Shown piece by piece: positions 25,801 through 36,053 of a stretch of 64,000 nt of DNA. The notes beneath the pieces were generated by a model. It ran no database searches. It worked only from the letters and a program-made list of their open reading frames with translations, and had not been told where the DNA came from. The DNA is from Piscicola geometra. Taxonomy: Eukaryota; Annelida; Clitellata; Hirudinida; Piscicolidae. The first letter of the stretch is position 1; every line of letters starts with the position of its first letter. The translations under genes and the position numbers were made by a program. The stretch covers positions 1,777,518-1,841,517 of the forward strand of contig OX030966.1 in NCBI GenBank assembly GCA_943735955.1. The letters are read 5' to 3'.

Positions 25801-27935
25801 GGTGGTGCTGATGATGATGATGATTCTGTTGGTGATGATGATGATGATTTCTGAGGAGGAAGACAACTTCAGTGGTGGAGAGGCTCTTGAGGCCAACACT
25901 CGAGACGTACAACACTTTGTCGCCTATGCAGCACATCTCTGTTGTTGTTGTTGTTGTTATGTTGTTGTTGTTATGTTGTTGTTGTGTTGTTGTGTTGTTG
26001 TTGTTGTTGCACCACACCAAAGCCACACTCACTAGAAACAACTTGTAGATGGATGGAAAGACGATGGTCAATAAACAACCTCAAACCACCATCCTCATTC
26101 TCCACTAAACATGGATGGATGGATGGATGGATGGATGGATGGATGGATGGGTGGATGGATAGATGAATGGGTGGATGGATGGATGGATGGGTGAATGGAT
26201 GGATGGGTGAATGAATGGATGGATGGGTGAATGGATGGATGAATGAATGGATGGATGGGTGAATGGATAGATGGATGAATGAATGGATAGATGGATGGAT
26301 GGGTGAATGGATGAATCGAAGAATAGATAGATAGAGGAAGAATGGATGCATGGATGGATTAAACAAAACATAATGCATACATTTTGAGGTGAGTTCTGCC
26401 ATGGAAACAGCCTTCAAAGAACAAGAACCTGGGCGGGGAAAAACATAGACTTATAACGTGAGGAATCTAAAAAATCAAAATAATATAATTGAAATGTTTA
26501 TAAGCAGTCGCTAGGTGTCACATCATATAAGATTATGAACCGTCTTACCACTTTCAATGTATTGTATGAGTGTGCGTTCTGGAAATACTGTGGCACGGTG
26601 GACGTTCGGTTGTGATGATGATGATGCTGATGATGATGATATTGATGATGGTGTTGATGATAATGATAATAGTGATGATTCATAAGATGGTGGTTGTGAT
26701 TCTTTCGAGGCATTTTCTAATGTAGATGATGCTGATGATGATGATGCTGAGGTTGGTGATGATGATGATTTCGATGATTTTCTCGAAAGTCCACGTGACA
26801 TGCGAGCTGGAAGGATGGAGGAGTGGATGAATGAGAGATAAGTGTGGAACTGTTAATGGATGGATGGATGGATGGATGGATGGATGTATGGACGGATGGA
26901 TGGATAGATGGATGGATGGATAGAAGAAGGGATGGATGGATAGAAGGAAGGATGGATGGATGACCTCTTTCATCACTGCCATCCAGGTCAGCAAGGTCCC
27001 CTCCTGGCCTGATGCCGTCTGAGAACATCACCTGCTTGCCCGAGCCTGCATCATTAGTAGTAGTAGTAGTCTTTATAGTGCCTTTGTCTCGACACTTAAA
27101 ATCTTTTTCTTCATCTCCCCCTTTCTCTCCTCTCCCTCTGTCTCCAGATTGCTCCCACACTTCTCAGCACCACTTCTTCCATCCTCCGATCCTCCTCCTG
27201 GTAACCAAGGATCCCTTCCATCGGGTCCTGTTTTCCACGCTGCCTTCTCCAAACCGTCGGCCATTTTCTCAACCATCAAACCGTTTGTGTTATCTACCCC
27301 ATCCAATTTCATAAGATGTCCGTTGAAATCCCCTCCTACCACCAGTCTATCTCCTGTCTATTTTTGCTTCCCTTGCCAGCCTAGCTATGCATGAAATCCT
27401 TCTTTTATTTGCAACCTTATCATTAACACCATCATCATCATCATCACCACCACCCCCATCATCATCATCATCATCATAACCACCATCATCATCATCATCC
27501 TCATCATAACCACCATCATCATCCTCATCATAACCCTCATCATCATCATCATCATCATCATAACCCCCATCATCATCATCATCACCACCACCATCATCAT
27601 CACCATCATCACCACCATCATCACCACTATCCTCCACCCTCACCACCATCCCCCCACTACCCCCTCACTTCTCCTGGGCACACCGGTGGGCACAAGGACG
27701 GAGAGGAGAGGGGGTGGGGGAGGGGGCGACTGAAGGGGGGGAGGGATGGTGGAGCAGTAGTCGCTCGGGTTGTTCGGGTCGGGTCTGCTGCAATGCGATG
27801 AAGCTGTTTGGTGGAGGTGATGATGATGATGATGGTGGTGGTGGTGATGATGATGGTGGTGATGATGATGGTGGTGGCGATGATGATGATGATGGTGGCG
27901 ATGATGATGATGATGGTGATAATGGTGGTGGCGAC

Positions 27936-28013
<78 letters not shown>

Positions 28014-30405
28014 AATGATGATGATGAAGTTATATAATATCATTATTATTATTACCATGACACAACTACCATTCTTTATTTAAAAACCACGGAAAACAAT
28101 TCTCAATAACTCAACACTCAACATCCGACACGACTCGAAAATCTCCGACTTGTGGCAAATCAGCGGTTTTTAGCGAACCGGGGTTAAGCGGAGTACCTCG
28201 GTTGAAGTCGACGAAGCACTGGCAACACACCCTCTCAGCCCGTCCTTGCAGGAAGTCCAATGGATGACGCGAGTTGCAGCAGGTGGAGCAGAAGATCTGT
28301 GGTAGGGGGGGGGGTGGAGGGGGGAGGAGGGGGGGTTGTTAGGGGTTGGAGGGTGGGGTGAAATTCATGATGGAGGTAGGATGATTAAGGAGGTTAGGGG
28401 AATTGTTGGAGAGGGGATGGGATAGTTGGGGATTTGCAAGGGGTGGTTAGGGGAGTTGATAGGGGGGTTGTTGGAGAAGGGATGGGATAGTTGGGCATTT
28501 GGAAGGGGTGGTTAGAGGGCTGTTGGAGAGAGGGTGGTTGTAAAAAGGACGTGTTGACTATGATATGGAGATATGGAGATATGGATCAATCAATCAATCA
28601 ATCAAATAAATGAAAATTGCGCATTTTCAACAAATCAAAAGCGCTCTATGTGCTAATTAATTGATGGACAGATTAGTCTATAATGTAATAAAATAATCAA
28701 CATTCGAAGAAATAAATTAACTAATACAACAATCAATTAAACAATCAGCCAATCAACCAGCCAATCAATCAATCCACCAATCAATCAACCAATCAACCAG
28801 TCAATCAACCAATCAACCAACCAACCAGCCAACCAACCAGGCCACAGGCACGGCAGTGGTGTTTCCTCCTGATGATAGTGAAAGGGGCGTGGCATAGGAG
28901 GCAGTTGCGGGTGGCTTCGTCACTCATCCACACTGGCGCCACCTTACCAAGACTGTGCAAAGGTAGGTCTATGTTGCTGCATCTAGTTGCTTGGTGGAGA
29001 TGTTGGGGATGGGATGGTTCTTGTAGTTGTTGTTGGGGATGGGATGGTTGTTGTAGTTGTTGTTGTTGTTGGGATGGTGGTTGGAGTTGTTGAGATGGTG
29101 TTTGAGGTTGAAGATGTTGAAGTTGTTGTTGAAGTTGTTGTTGAAGTTGTGGCTGAAAAGGTTCTTGTGGTACTGGTTGACGCTGTTTGGATTGCTGGGG
29201 TTGTTGTTGTTGATGTGGTGTTGATTGTGGAAACTGTTGGGATGGTGTGTTTGGTGGGGCTTGCAGTGTTGAGGTTGTTGTTGATGCTGTAGTGGATGTG
29301 GTAGTTGTTGTTGCTTGTGGGATGTGGTGTATAGTGGATGGGATGGATGAAGAGATGTCCTCCAAATCCTGCGAGAGGGGGATTGGATTGTGTGGTGGGA
29401 TAATTGGTGTGGTTATAGTTGTAGTTGTTGGTGTAGCTGTTGCTGAAAATGTTGATGCAGTTGTTGTTGTAATTGTTTGTGATGTTGTTGGGGAAGTTGG
29501 TGTTGCTATAGAAGAATGTGTTGTAGTTAGTACGTTTACAAGTTGTTCTGGTTGTTGTTGTGGTTCTAGTTGTGTTTGTATTTGTTGTAGAGACGTTCTT
29601 TTTCTGGATTTTTTTGATGGTCGAGGTAATTCAAGTTCTGAGAGTGGTCTATTGGAAGCGGATGAGGATGATGATGCTGATGATGGTAGCGATGATAATG
29701 ATGATGATGATGTTGGAAGAATTGATGATGGAAGGATGAAGGGTAGCATGGGTTGACGTTGTGGGAGTGGAGGCATGGGTTGGGAAGGTGGGGGTAGTGG
29801 CGCGGGTTGGGGGGGTGGAAGGGAGGGTGGGGGCAGTGGCATTGGTGCCTTGTTGAGGGCTGTTTGTTCTTTGAAGTTTGTAATCTTTGGAGGAAGAGGA
29901 AGAAGGTTTTCGTTTGCTGCTGATGATGATGGTGAAGATGATAGTGCTGATAATGATGAAGATGATGATGATGAAGACGGTGGTGGTGATAATGATGAAG
30001 ATGGTGGTGGTGATAATGATAATGATGATAGTGGTGGTGGTAAAAATGGTCTTGATGATGATGATGTTGGTGAAAGTAATTGCGATGATGATGCTGTTGA
30101 TGATGATCCTACTTCTAAATTATTTGAAGCTGCTGAAAATCTTTCTTCAAAACCTCTAATAACATTATCATCCCTATCACCCTTATCATTATCATCACCA
30201 TAATCATCATCATTATCATCACTTTGATCATAATCATTATCATAACCGACGACATAATCATTTAATAAGTTGTTGTTAACATCATTACGATGAGTGACAT
30301 TTTCTTTCTCCTCATCATCTACAGCATCATCATTGACGGTTGGGTGGTCGGTAGTGGTGGCTGGGTGGGCTTGGTGGTTGATGCTACTGGTGATACCATT
30401 ATAAT

Positions 30406-30440
<35 letters not shown>

Positions 30441-32893
30441 ATAGGGGTAGTAGTGGTGTTGGTCGTTGTGATAGTAGTAATATGGGTGGTACTTGTGGTA
30501 GTAGTAATAGTAGTAATAGGAGTGGAGGTTGTAGTAGTAGTGGTAGAAGTAGTAGTAGCAGAACTATCAGTAGTAGAGATAGTAGTAGTAGCAAGAGTAG
30601 TAGCTGTATTGGCATATAACATATTCTCCATGACGCCATTGGAAAGAAATGTTGGTGTCATGTCATTCATCAGACCAGCACCCTTTTGCATAGAAGAAAT
30701 AGTGGATAAATCTATTTTTAGTCTTTGGTGTGACACAATTTCTGTCACATGATCACAACTGACGTCATCATCATTATCATCATCATCAACATCCTCATTG
30801 GTTACATCATTCTTTCCACTTTCCACAATTACTCTTTCATCTTCATCATTTCTGTCCTCCTCATCCTTTTTTACATAATCATTATCATCATTTCCATAAC
30901 TATCATCATCATCCCTTTTCATCTCTTTTTCACCGTCATCCTTTCTTAAAGTTTGTTCATTTAATTCATTTCCTTTTGAGCCAACATCATCATCATCACC
31001 ATAATCATCATCATCACCCTTATCATTATCATTAATGTCATCATCGTGATCATTATCATGACTATTAAAATAGTTTTCAACACTATCCACGTGACCAACT
31101 ATATTATTTTGAATATCATTGAAGTATTGGAGAAGACTATTATCATTAACTTCATCATCATCATCATCATCATCAATATCATCATCATCGTCAACCTTAT
31201 TATTATTCTTTCTATCATCATCAAAACCATCATTATAATTTCTATCATCATCATCATCATCATCATCATTCTTTTCCATAGCATCATTATGGCAGTCAAT
31301 TGATAGGCATTTGGAGGACTGGGTGATGTTGGAGAGTGGTGCATTATCATTGGTGGGAGTGATGGTGGTGGGATTGATGGTGGTGGGAGTGATGGTGATG
31401 GGAGTGATGGTGGTAGGAGTGATGGTGGTGGGATGCGTATGACTGGTGTTGATGATGATAGTGGAAGTGGTGGTGAGAGGAGTCTGATTATCAATGATGA
31501 TGGTGGTGGGAGTGGTGGTTTGATCGAGAGTGGTGGTGGGAGTGGTGGTTTGATCGGGAGTGGTGGTGGGAGTGGTGGTTTGATCGGGAGTGATGGTGGG
31601 AGTGGTGGTTTGATCGGGAGTGATGGTGGGAGTGGTGGTTTGATCGGGAGTGATGGTGGGAGTGGTGGTTTGATCGGGAGTGATGGTGGGAGTGGTGGTT
31701 TGATCAGGAGTGATGGTGGGAGTGGTGGTTTGATCGGGAGTGATGGTTTGATCGGGAGTGATGGTGGGAGTGGTGGTTTGATCAGGAGTGATGGTGGGAG
31801 TGGTGGTTTGATCGGGAGTGATGGTTTGATCGGGAGTGATGGTGGGAGTGGTGGTTTGATCAGGAGTGATGGTGGGAGTGGTGGTTTGATCAGGAGTGAT
31901 GGTGGGAGTGGTGGTTTGATCAGGAGTGATGGTGGGAGTGGTGGTTTGATCAGGAGTGATGGTGGGAGTGGTGGTTTGATCGGGAGTGATGGTTTGATCG
32001 GGAGTGATGGTGGGAGTGGTGGTTTGATCGGGAGTGGTGGTGGGAGTGGTGGTTTGATCAGGAGTGATGGTGGGAGTGGTGGTTTGATCAGGAGTGATGG
32101 TGGTGGAGTGATTTTCATAAGTGATGTGATTATAAATTGATTCTTTAGGGATGAGGGAGAGAAGGGGGGTTTCTTCTACGGGGGTGAGTAAAGGAAGGGT
32201 GGGTTCTTCAATGGGGGTGAGTGAGGGAAGGGTGGGTTCTTCAATGGGGGTGAGTGAGGGAAGGGTGGGTTCTTCAATGGGGGTGAGTGAGGGAAGGGTG
32301 GGTTCTTCAATGGGGGTGGGAGTGCCAGTAATGGGACCTCCTCTGCTTGAAGCACCATGATTTCTCAAATGATTAGTGCCATTGTCAATGGTGTAGTGAG
32401 AATTTTGTTTTTCATTATGTAAAGAGTGGTGAGTATTTCCTGTAATGACTGCAGTGTTGCTTTGTAGATTGTTGATATGGTTGTTGTTGATGATGTCGTT
32501 TGTGTAGTTTATTGAGTAGTTGTAGTTGCTGGTGGTTGCATGCTTGTAGTTGTTGTTGCAAACGTCTTCGTTTTTGTTGTTGTTGTAGTAGTTTTTTGTT
32601 GCATTGGTTGTTGAAGGAATTTGATTTTCTTCTTTTGAAATTCGTTTTTCTGTTGTTTTAAATGTGAATAATTCGATTAATTAGATAAAAAACTTAACAT
32701 TTATTATGTGTGATCTTTTGATATTCCTATAAAATACTTCACGCTAAAAGAGTATATAATTTAAAAATCAATTAATTTATCATGATTTAATTTGCAGTCA
32801 CATCATGATTGAGTAATTAGCAGAACCACCACCTTCTAGCTGTTCGAAGTCGTCCAACAGACTGTCCAAGTCCACTGCAAATCCACCAGTCAT
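19885..32893 (-). CDS. ZFYVE9: SARA / ZFYVE9-like FYVE protein, Smad anchor (14 exons)
   Basis: Family role: binds PI3P on early endosomes through a FYVE finger and presents receptor Smads to TGF-beta-type receptors. Exons: 32893-32833, 32649-28838, 28296-28197, 27803-27669, 27045-26965, 26806-26549, 26428-26370, 25936-25615, 25494-25018, 22144-21957, 21719-21569, 21222-20910, 20697-20166, 20052-19885; total 6657 nt, 2218 aa, every phase matching. The start [18 protein letters not shown] resembles the SARA/endofin N-terminus. FYVE finger about 1258-1325 ([29 protein letters not shown]), then the Smad-binding segment ([13 protein letters not shown]) and FSDGIRPGG. The C-terminal domain shows [76 protein letters not shown]. 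The 3.8 kb exon 2 is low-complexity (Asn, Asp, Thr-Pro, Ser repeats). The exon 7/8 junction is the least certain. Confidence 0.94.
20215..20335. repeat. In-frame GAT/GCT repeat coding a Ser/Ala run in SARA
   Basis: GATGATGCTGATG-type repeats that read as Ser, Ala and Pro on the minus strand within SARA exon 13. They interrupt the conserved C-terminal domain between LLKTLF and [12 protein letters not shown] without breaking the frame. Confidence 0.85.
21228..21512. repeat. 24-nt minisatellite in a SARA intron
   Basis: The unit GTGTGCGTTTATGTGGATGTGTGT, or its half GTTTATGTGGATGTGTGC, is repeated about 24 times (counting 12-nt halves). It starts 6 nt from the acceptor at 21222 and carries CACATAAACACACA-type pyrimidine-poor sequence up to it. 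Confidence 0.93.
22145..24670. repeat. 2.5 kb (GGT)n-TAGTCTGTGT minisatellite abutting a SARA exon
   Basis: Units of about 21-36 nt combine a variable GGT run with TAGTCTGTGT. On the minus strand each unit reads CACACAGACTACCC, the same as the acceptor plus first exon bases at 22144. About 90 copies fill the intron between 25018 and 22144. A long minus-strand open frame that runs in from the real exon (25494-25018) through the array is mostly an artefact. Confidence 0.95.
25140..25290. repeat. Coding 27-nt minisatellite in SARA exon 9
   Basis: The unit ATTGGTGAATTGTTGGATGA (plus flanking CGC or TGC) occurs four times and translates on the minus strand as [12 protein letters not shown] repeats. 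It sits in frame between the conserved parts FMAIRSTLQ and [12 protein letters not shown], so it is an expanded loop in the C-terminal domain. Confidence 0.85.
26111..26340. repeat. (TGGA)n array, SARA intron
   Basis: TGGATGGATGGA and TGGGTGAATGGA tetranucleotide arrays between the exons at 26370 and 25936. A second block lies at 26850-26965 next to the exon ending at 26965. Confidence 0.92.
27073..27420 (-). mobile_element. LINE endonuclease-domain fragment in SARA intron 4
   Basis: The minus strand reads [16 protein letters not shown], the GDFNGH motif of the APE-type endonuclease of non-LTR retrotransposons, then about 70 more open codons. It lies between SARA exons at 27669 and 27045 in the same orientation as the gene. 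It is short and detached from any reverse transcriptase, so it is a relic. The element class comes from this one motif. Confidence 0.6.
27425..28035. repeat. CAT and GAT trinucleotide arrays around SARA exon 4
   Basis: CATCATCAC repeats at 27425-27650 and GATGATGGT/GATGATGAT repeats at 27815-28030 flank the exon 27803-27669. Poly-Asp, poly-Met and poly-Ile frames are shadows. Confidence 0.93.
28565..28836. repeat. (AATC/AACC)n array at the SARA exon 2 donor
   Basis: AATCAATCAACC-type tetranucleotides at 28568-28605 and 28730-28836. On the minus strand the array begins at the donor (CTG then GTTGGTTGG), so copies of the donor bases follow in tandem. Confidence 0.85.
31495..32335. repeat. Coding minisatellites in SARA exon 2
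   Basis: Two adjacent in-frame arrays. A 30-nt unit (with 18-nt partial copies) at about 31500-32110 translates as [10 protein letters not shown] repeated about 19 times. A 33-nt unit at about 32180-32330 translates as [11 protein letters not shown] repeated four or five times. Unit lengths are multiples of three, unlike the intronic arrays, which fits selection for frame. Confidence 0.92.
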
Positions 32894-33285
32894 TTAATTA
32901 ATTATTAATTAATTAATTAATCATAAATGATGGAAACTGATGTGTCCAAGAAGTATTTGGTCGTATGATTGTTGAGTTGAACTTATTCAAAGTTTTTTTA
33001 TTATGAATTTTTTTATATAATAAATTGTGGTAAAAATGTTTTCAGAATTATTATATAAAAGTTTATAATTTAAAAAATCTATTTATTAATGTAAACATAC
33101 AAAAGAAGGAAGTAACTAATTGCTAAAAGTGCATTAAACTTTAAATGCATTTAAAGTTAAAGTTTGTTCATAAACACTTCCCGAGTTAAAATTGTATCAG
33201 TTTAAAGTTCAGTTGAGGTTCAATAAATATTTTAATTGCATTTAAAGTTGTTTTCAAGACTTCTTTGAACTTTTTTTTATCCAAA
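32894..33285. promoter_or_regulatory. Shared head-to-head promoter region of SARA and TMEM14
   Basis: The SARA start codon (minus, 32893) and the TMEM14 start codon (plus, 33286) are only 392 bp apart. The interval is AT-rich with no TATA-to-start geometry I can call. It includes direct and inverted AAACTTTAAATGCATTTAAAG motifs (33134-33160, again near 33238). A bidirectional promoter is inferred from geometry. Confidence 0.55.
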
Positions 33286-34187
33286 ATGACTGATTTCGTC
33301 TCATATGGCTACGCTTTTATCATCATGGCAGGCGGAGCCTTCGGATATTTCAAAGCCGGTAAGCCATTGCACTCCTGACTTCATATATTTTTCAATGAAT
33401 AGGCAATTGAGATTCTATTTCTATTCGTCATAAGTTGCTCAAATAGCCTCTTATTAATTAATTTACAGAATGAACGCTAATATATAATCAAGCTAAATCT
33501 TTAACCATATATCTCCAAACCTACTTTTCCATCACTCTCCAGGCAGCACAGCTTCTCTCATCTCAGGACTGCTCTTTGGGGGTGCCTCAGCAGTGGGCGC
33601 CTACCTGAACTCTGCAGAGCCCCCCAACTGCGCTCTCATCTTTGGTTTGCGTCTTCGATTGGCGTTTAAAAAGAATTAATAAATTATTTAAATTAATTTA
33701 TTATTAATCATTTAAAAGGTTTAAATAACTTATTGAAATTAATTATCAACCATTTAATAAACATCAATTTTTTGCGTTCAATGCAGGGAGTAGCTTGGTG
33801 CTGGGTGGTGTGATGGGCTCCAAGGCAGTGAAGTCTGGCAAGCTGATGCCTGCAGGGATGATCGCCCTGCTCAGGTGGTGTGGTGGTGCTTTCAGGGGTG
33901 GGGTGGAGTGGTGTAGGGCTTCGAATGATGTGGTGTAGGGGTTTGTGATGGTGTAGTTTGTCAGTGGTTTCAAAGGTGAGGTGGTAAGGCTTGTTTGTGG
34001 TGGTTTGAATGATGTAGGTATGTAGCATTTTAGAGGTATTGTAGCTGATGTGGTGGTTTAGGGGATGAACAATTATTTATTCTTAATGATTAAGTTAATC
34101 AGTTCTTACACCAATATTAACCTCCATCACTCTAGTTTGGCGATGGTTCTCCGCTTTGCACCCAGAGTGAAGAGGGCTCTCTTGTGA
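33286..34187 (+). CDS. TMEM14: TMEM14-family small integral membrane protein (4 exons)
   Basis: Family knowledge: TMEM14 proteins are roughly 100-aa mitochondrial or ER membrane proteins with several hydrophobic helices; TMEM14C acts in haem synthesis. Exons: 33286-33358, 33543-33644, 33787-33874, 34136-34187; phases match, giving 104 aa. Visible motifs: YGYAFIIMAGGAFGYFKAGS, ASLISGLLFGG, VGAYLNS, GVMGSKAVKSGKLMPAGMIA. The last resembles the FYHSGKFMPAGLIA block of TMEM14. Four hydrophobic segments are evident. A polyadenylation signal follows at 34379. Which TMEM14 paralogue (A or C) it matches cannot be told. Confidence 0.92.
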
Positions 34188-34702
34188 CCACCCTCCTTCT
34201 TCAAGACTCCCTCATTACAAGCCATTATATTGAATTCTTTGTGCATAAGTTAGGTGGAATGAGTTATTTGATTGGAAAGTAACGAATGTGTATTCATATT
34301 TCATGAAAGAAGTAAGTGTACATAAATGTACATTTCAAGGAACAAGTAACAAACATGTAGTTGACAAAATGTTTGCAAAATAAATCTTTAAAATGTAAAA
34401 ATATTCAAATAGTGGTTTGAAAATATATTTCGTTTGAATTAAAAAGAATGATTAAACATTTAAGAAGCTCAGTATTGCAATATAATCAGATAACGATGCA
34501 TGGGTCGTTTAAAAAGAGGCAATAAGAATTAAATATTTTAAATATTAAATAACATAAAAAGTTAAAGGCACTCGGATTAAAAGAATCTATAAAACTGTTG
34601 GTGTTTTCAGGTAGAAGTTGAAGAGCAGAAGAAATTAGAAACGTTTTATAAATTATGAAAATTAGATCAGACGATGAAGTAGAAAAAGAAAATGAAGCGA
34701 CG
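34188..34702. other. Convergent 3' region between TMEM14 and FGD
   Basis: AT-rich unique sequence with no coding exon recognised. It should contain both 3' UTRs. Confidence 0.6.
34379..34384 (+). promoter_or_regulatory. Candidate polyadenylation signal of TMEM14
   Basis: AATAAA about 190 nt after the TMEM14 stop, in AT-rich sequence. The convergent FGD gene ends at 34703. Confidence 0.55.
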
Positions 34703-35984
34703 TCATGAAGCGAAAAACTTGCTAGAGGAGGAGGAGAAGGAGGTTGGAGAGGTGGAAGAAGACCTGGAAAGGAAAATGGAGGAGATGGCAGAGATGGGTG
34801 TGGAGAGGAGGGAAGGAGGGACTGGAAGGATGAAAGAAGAATTGCTTCTGGAATATTCGGAATTATGACTCGGATCGATTTTTAGTTTGGGGAAGGATGG
34901 TTCGGAGATGGTGGGAGGGGTGTCGGAGTGGAGTGAGGAAGAGGAGGAGGTGAGTGAGGGCTTGTGAGAGGTGTTTGAGGGGGCCGTCAGCGGGAGCTTG
35001 CCTTCGGTGGCCTGCACCATCAGCTCATGCCACCTGCAAGGGGGAGGTGAGGTCAATCCTCTGTAATGTGCCGAATCAAAATATGAACGTCAAAAGCAAG
35101 CTGGATTACCAACAAGAATGTCGCAAGCAATAAATCGAAAATGAAAATTTTATTTAAAATAGCAATACTTCTGAATAAAAATATGAAAAATAATAAATCT
35201 AATTCTCAATAAAAATAAATAACAACAATAATAAGATATTTGACTTGTGGAGGTCGTCTTGATGGCAGTTGAAGAAGTAACATCTTTTAAGCTGTTCATG
35301 CCACACCTTGACACAGGCGCCCTCCACCCCCTCCACCCACTCCACCCTGTAGCCAGGCAGGGTGAGTGAGTCCTGTGCCCCATTGTCCTGCCGAAGGGGG
35401 AGGTGGAAGGGGTGTTACATGGATGGATGGGTAAGTGAATGAGCGATGTAGGGAGAAGGGTGGGTTGTTGAGTGAGTGGATGGAAGAGTGGCTTAGTGGA
35501 TAGGTGGTGCGTGATGGCTGAGTTGAAGAGATTTCAAGTAAAACGTGTGCTTTCTTTAGATTTTGGCGGGCTATTTGTGTATAAGTTTAGGCTTACGTTT
35601 ATTGTTTTTTCAGTATTTTTTAGCCACTCTACTAAACTTTTCTTTACTTTTAATTCTGCGGCTTAATTTGCAGACGCAGAAGATTTCAGCAATTGGAAAA
35701 AATAAGCATAAAAATAATAGTGGCAGCATTAATAATCATCGAAACAACACTGGAGTCACCATGCGAGCTTTGAAGAAGTAAAGGGCTCCGTCGGGATGGA
35801 GGGCCAGCCACTGGCGACTCCAACTCCTGCCGTCGCCACTGACGCTCATGTGGCCCTTCAGCACGCCAACCTCGCTGTCGCCATGCATCTGTGTGGTTGG
35901 TGGTGGTTGGTGGTGGTTGGGGAGGGTTGGTGAGGGTGGAAGGGGTTTTGTGAATGTGGTCGTAACGGTGTATATGAGGTTAAT

Positions 35985-36053
<69 letters not shown>

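Noticed and set aside
27149..27394. Plus-strand frames of about 80-100 codons in SARA intron 4.
   Set aside because: They are antisense to the endonuclease relic (GDFNGH on the minus strand) and show no family features.
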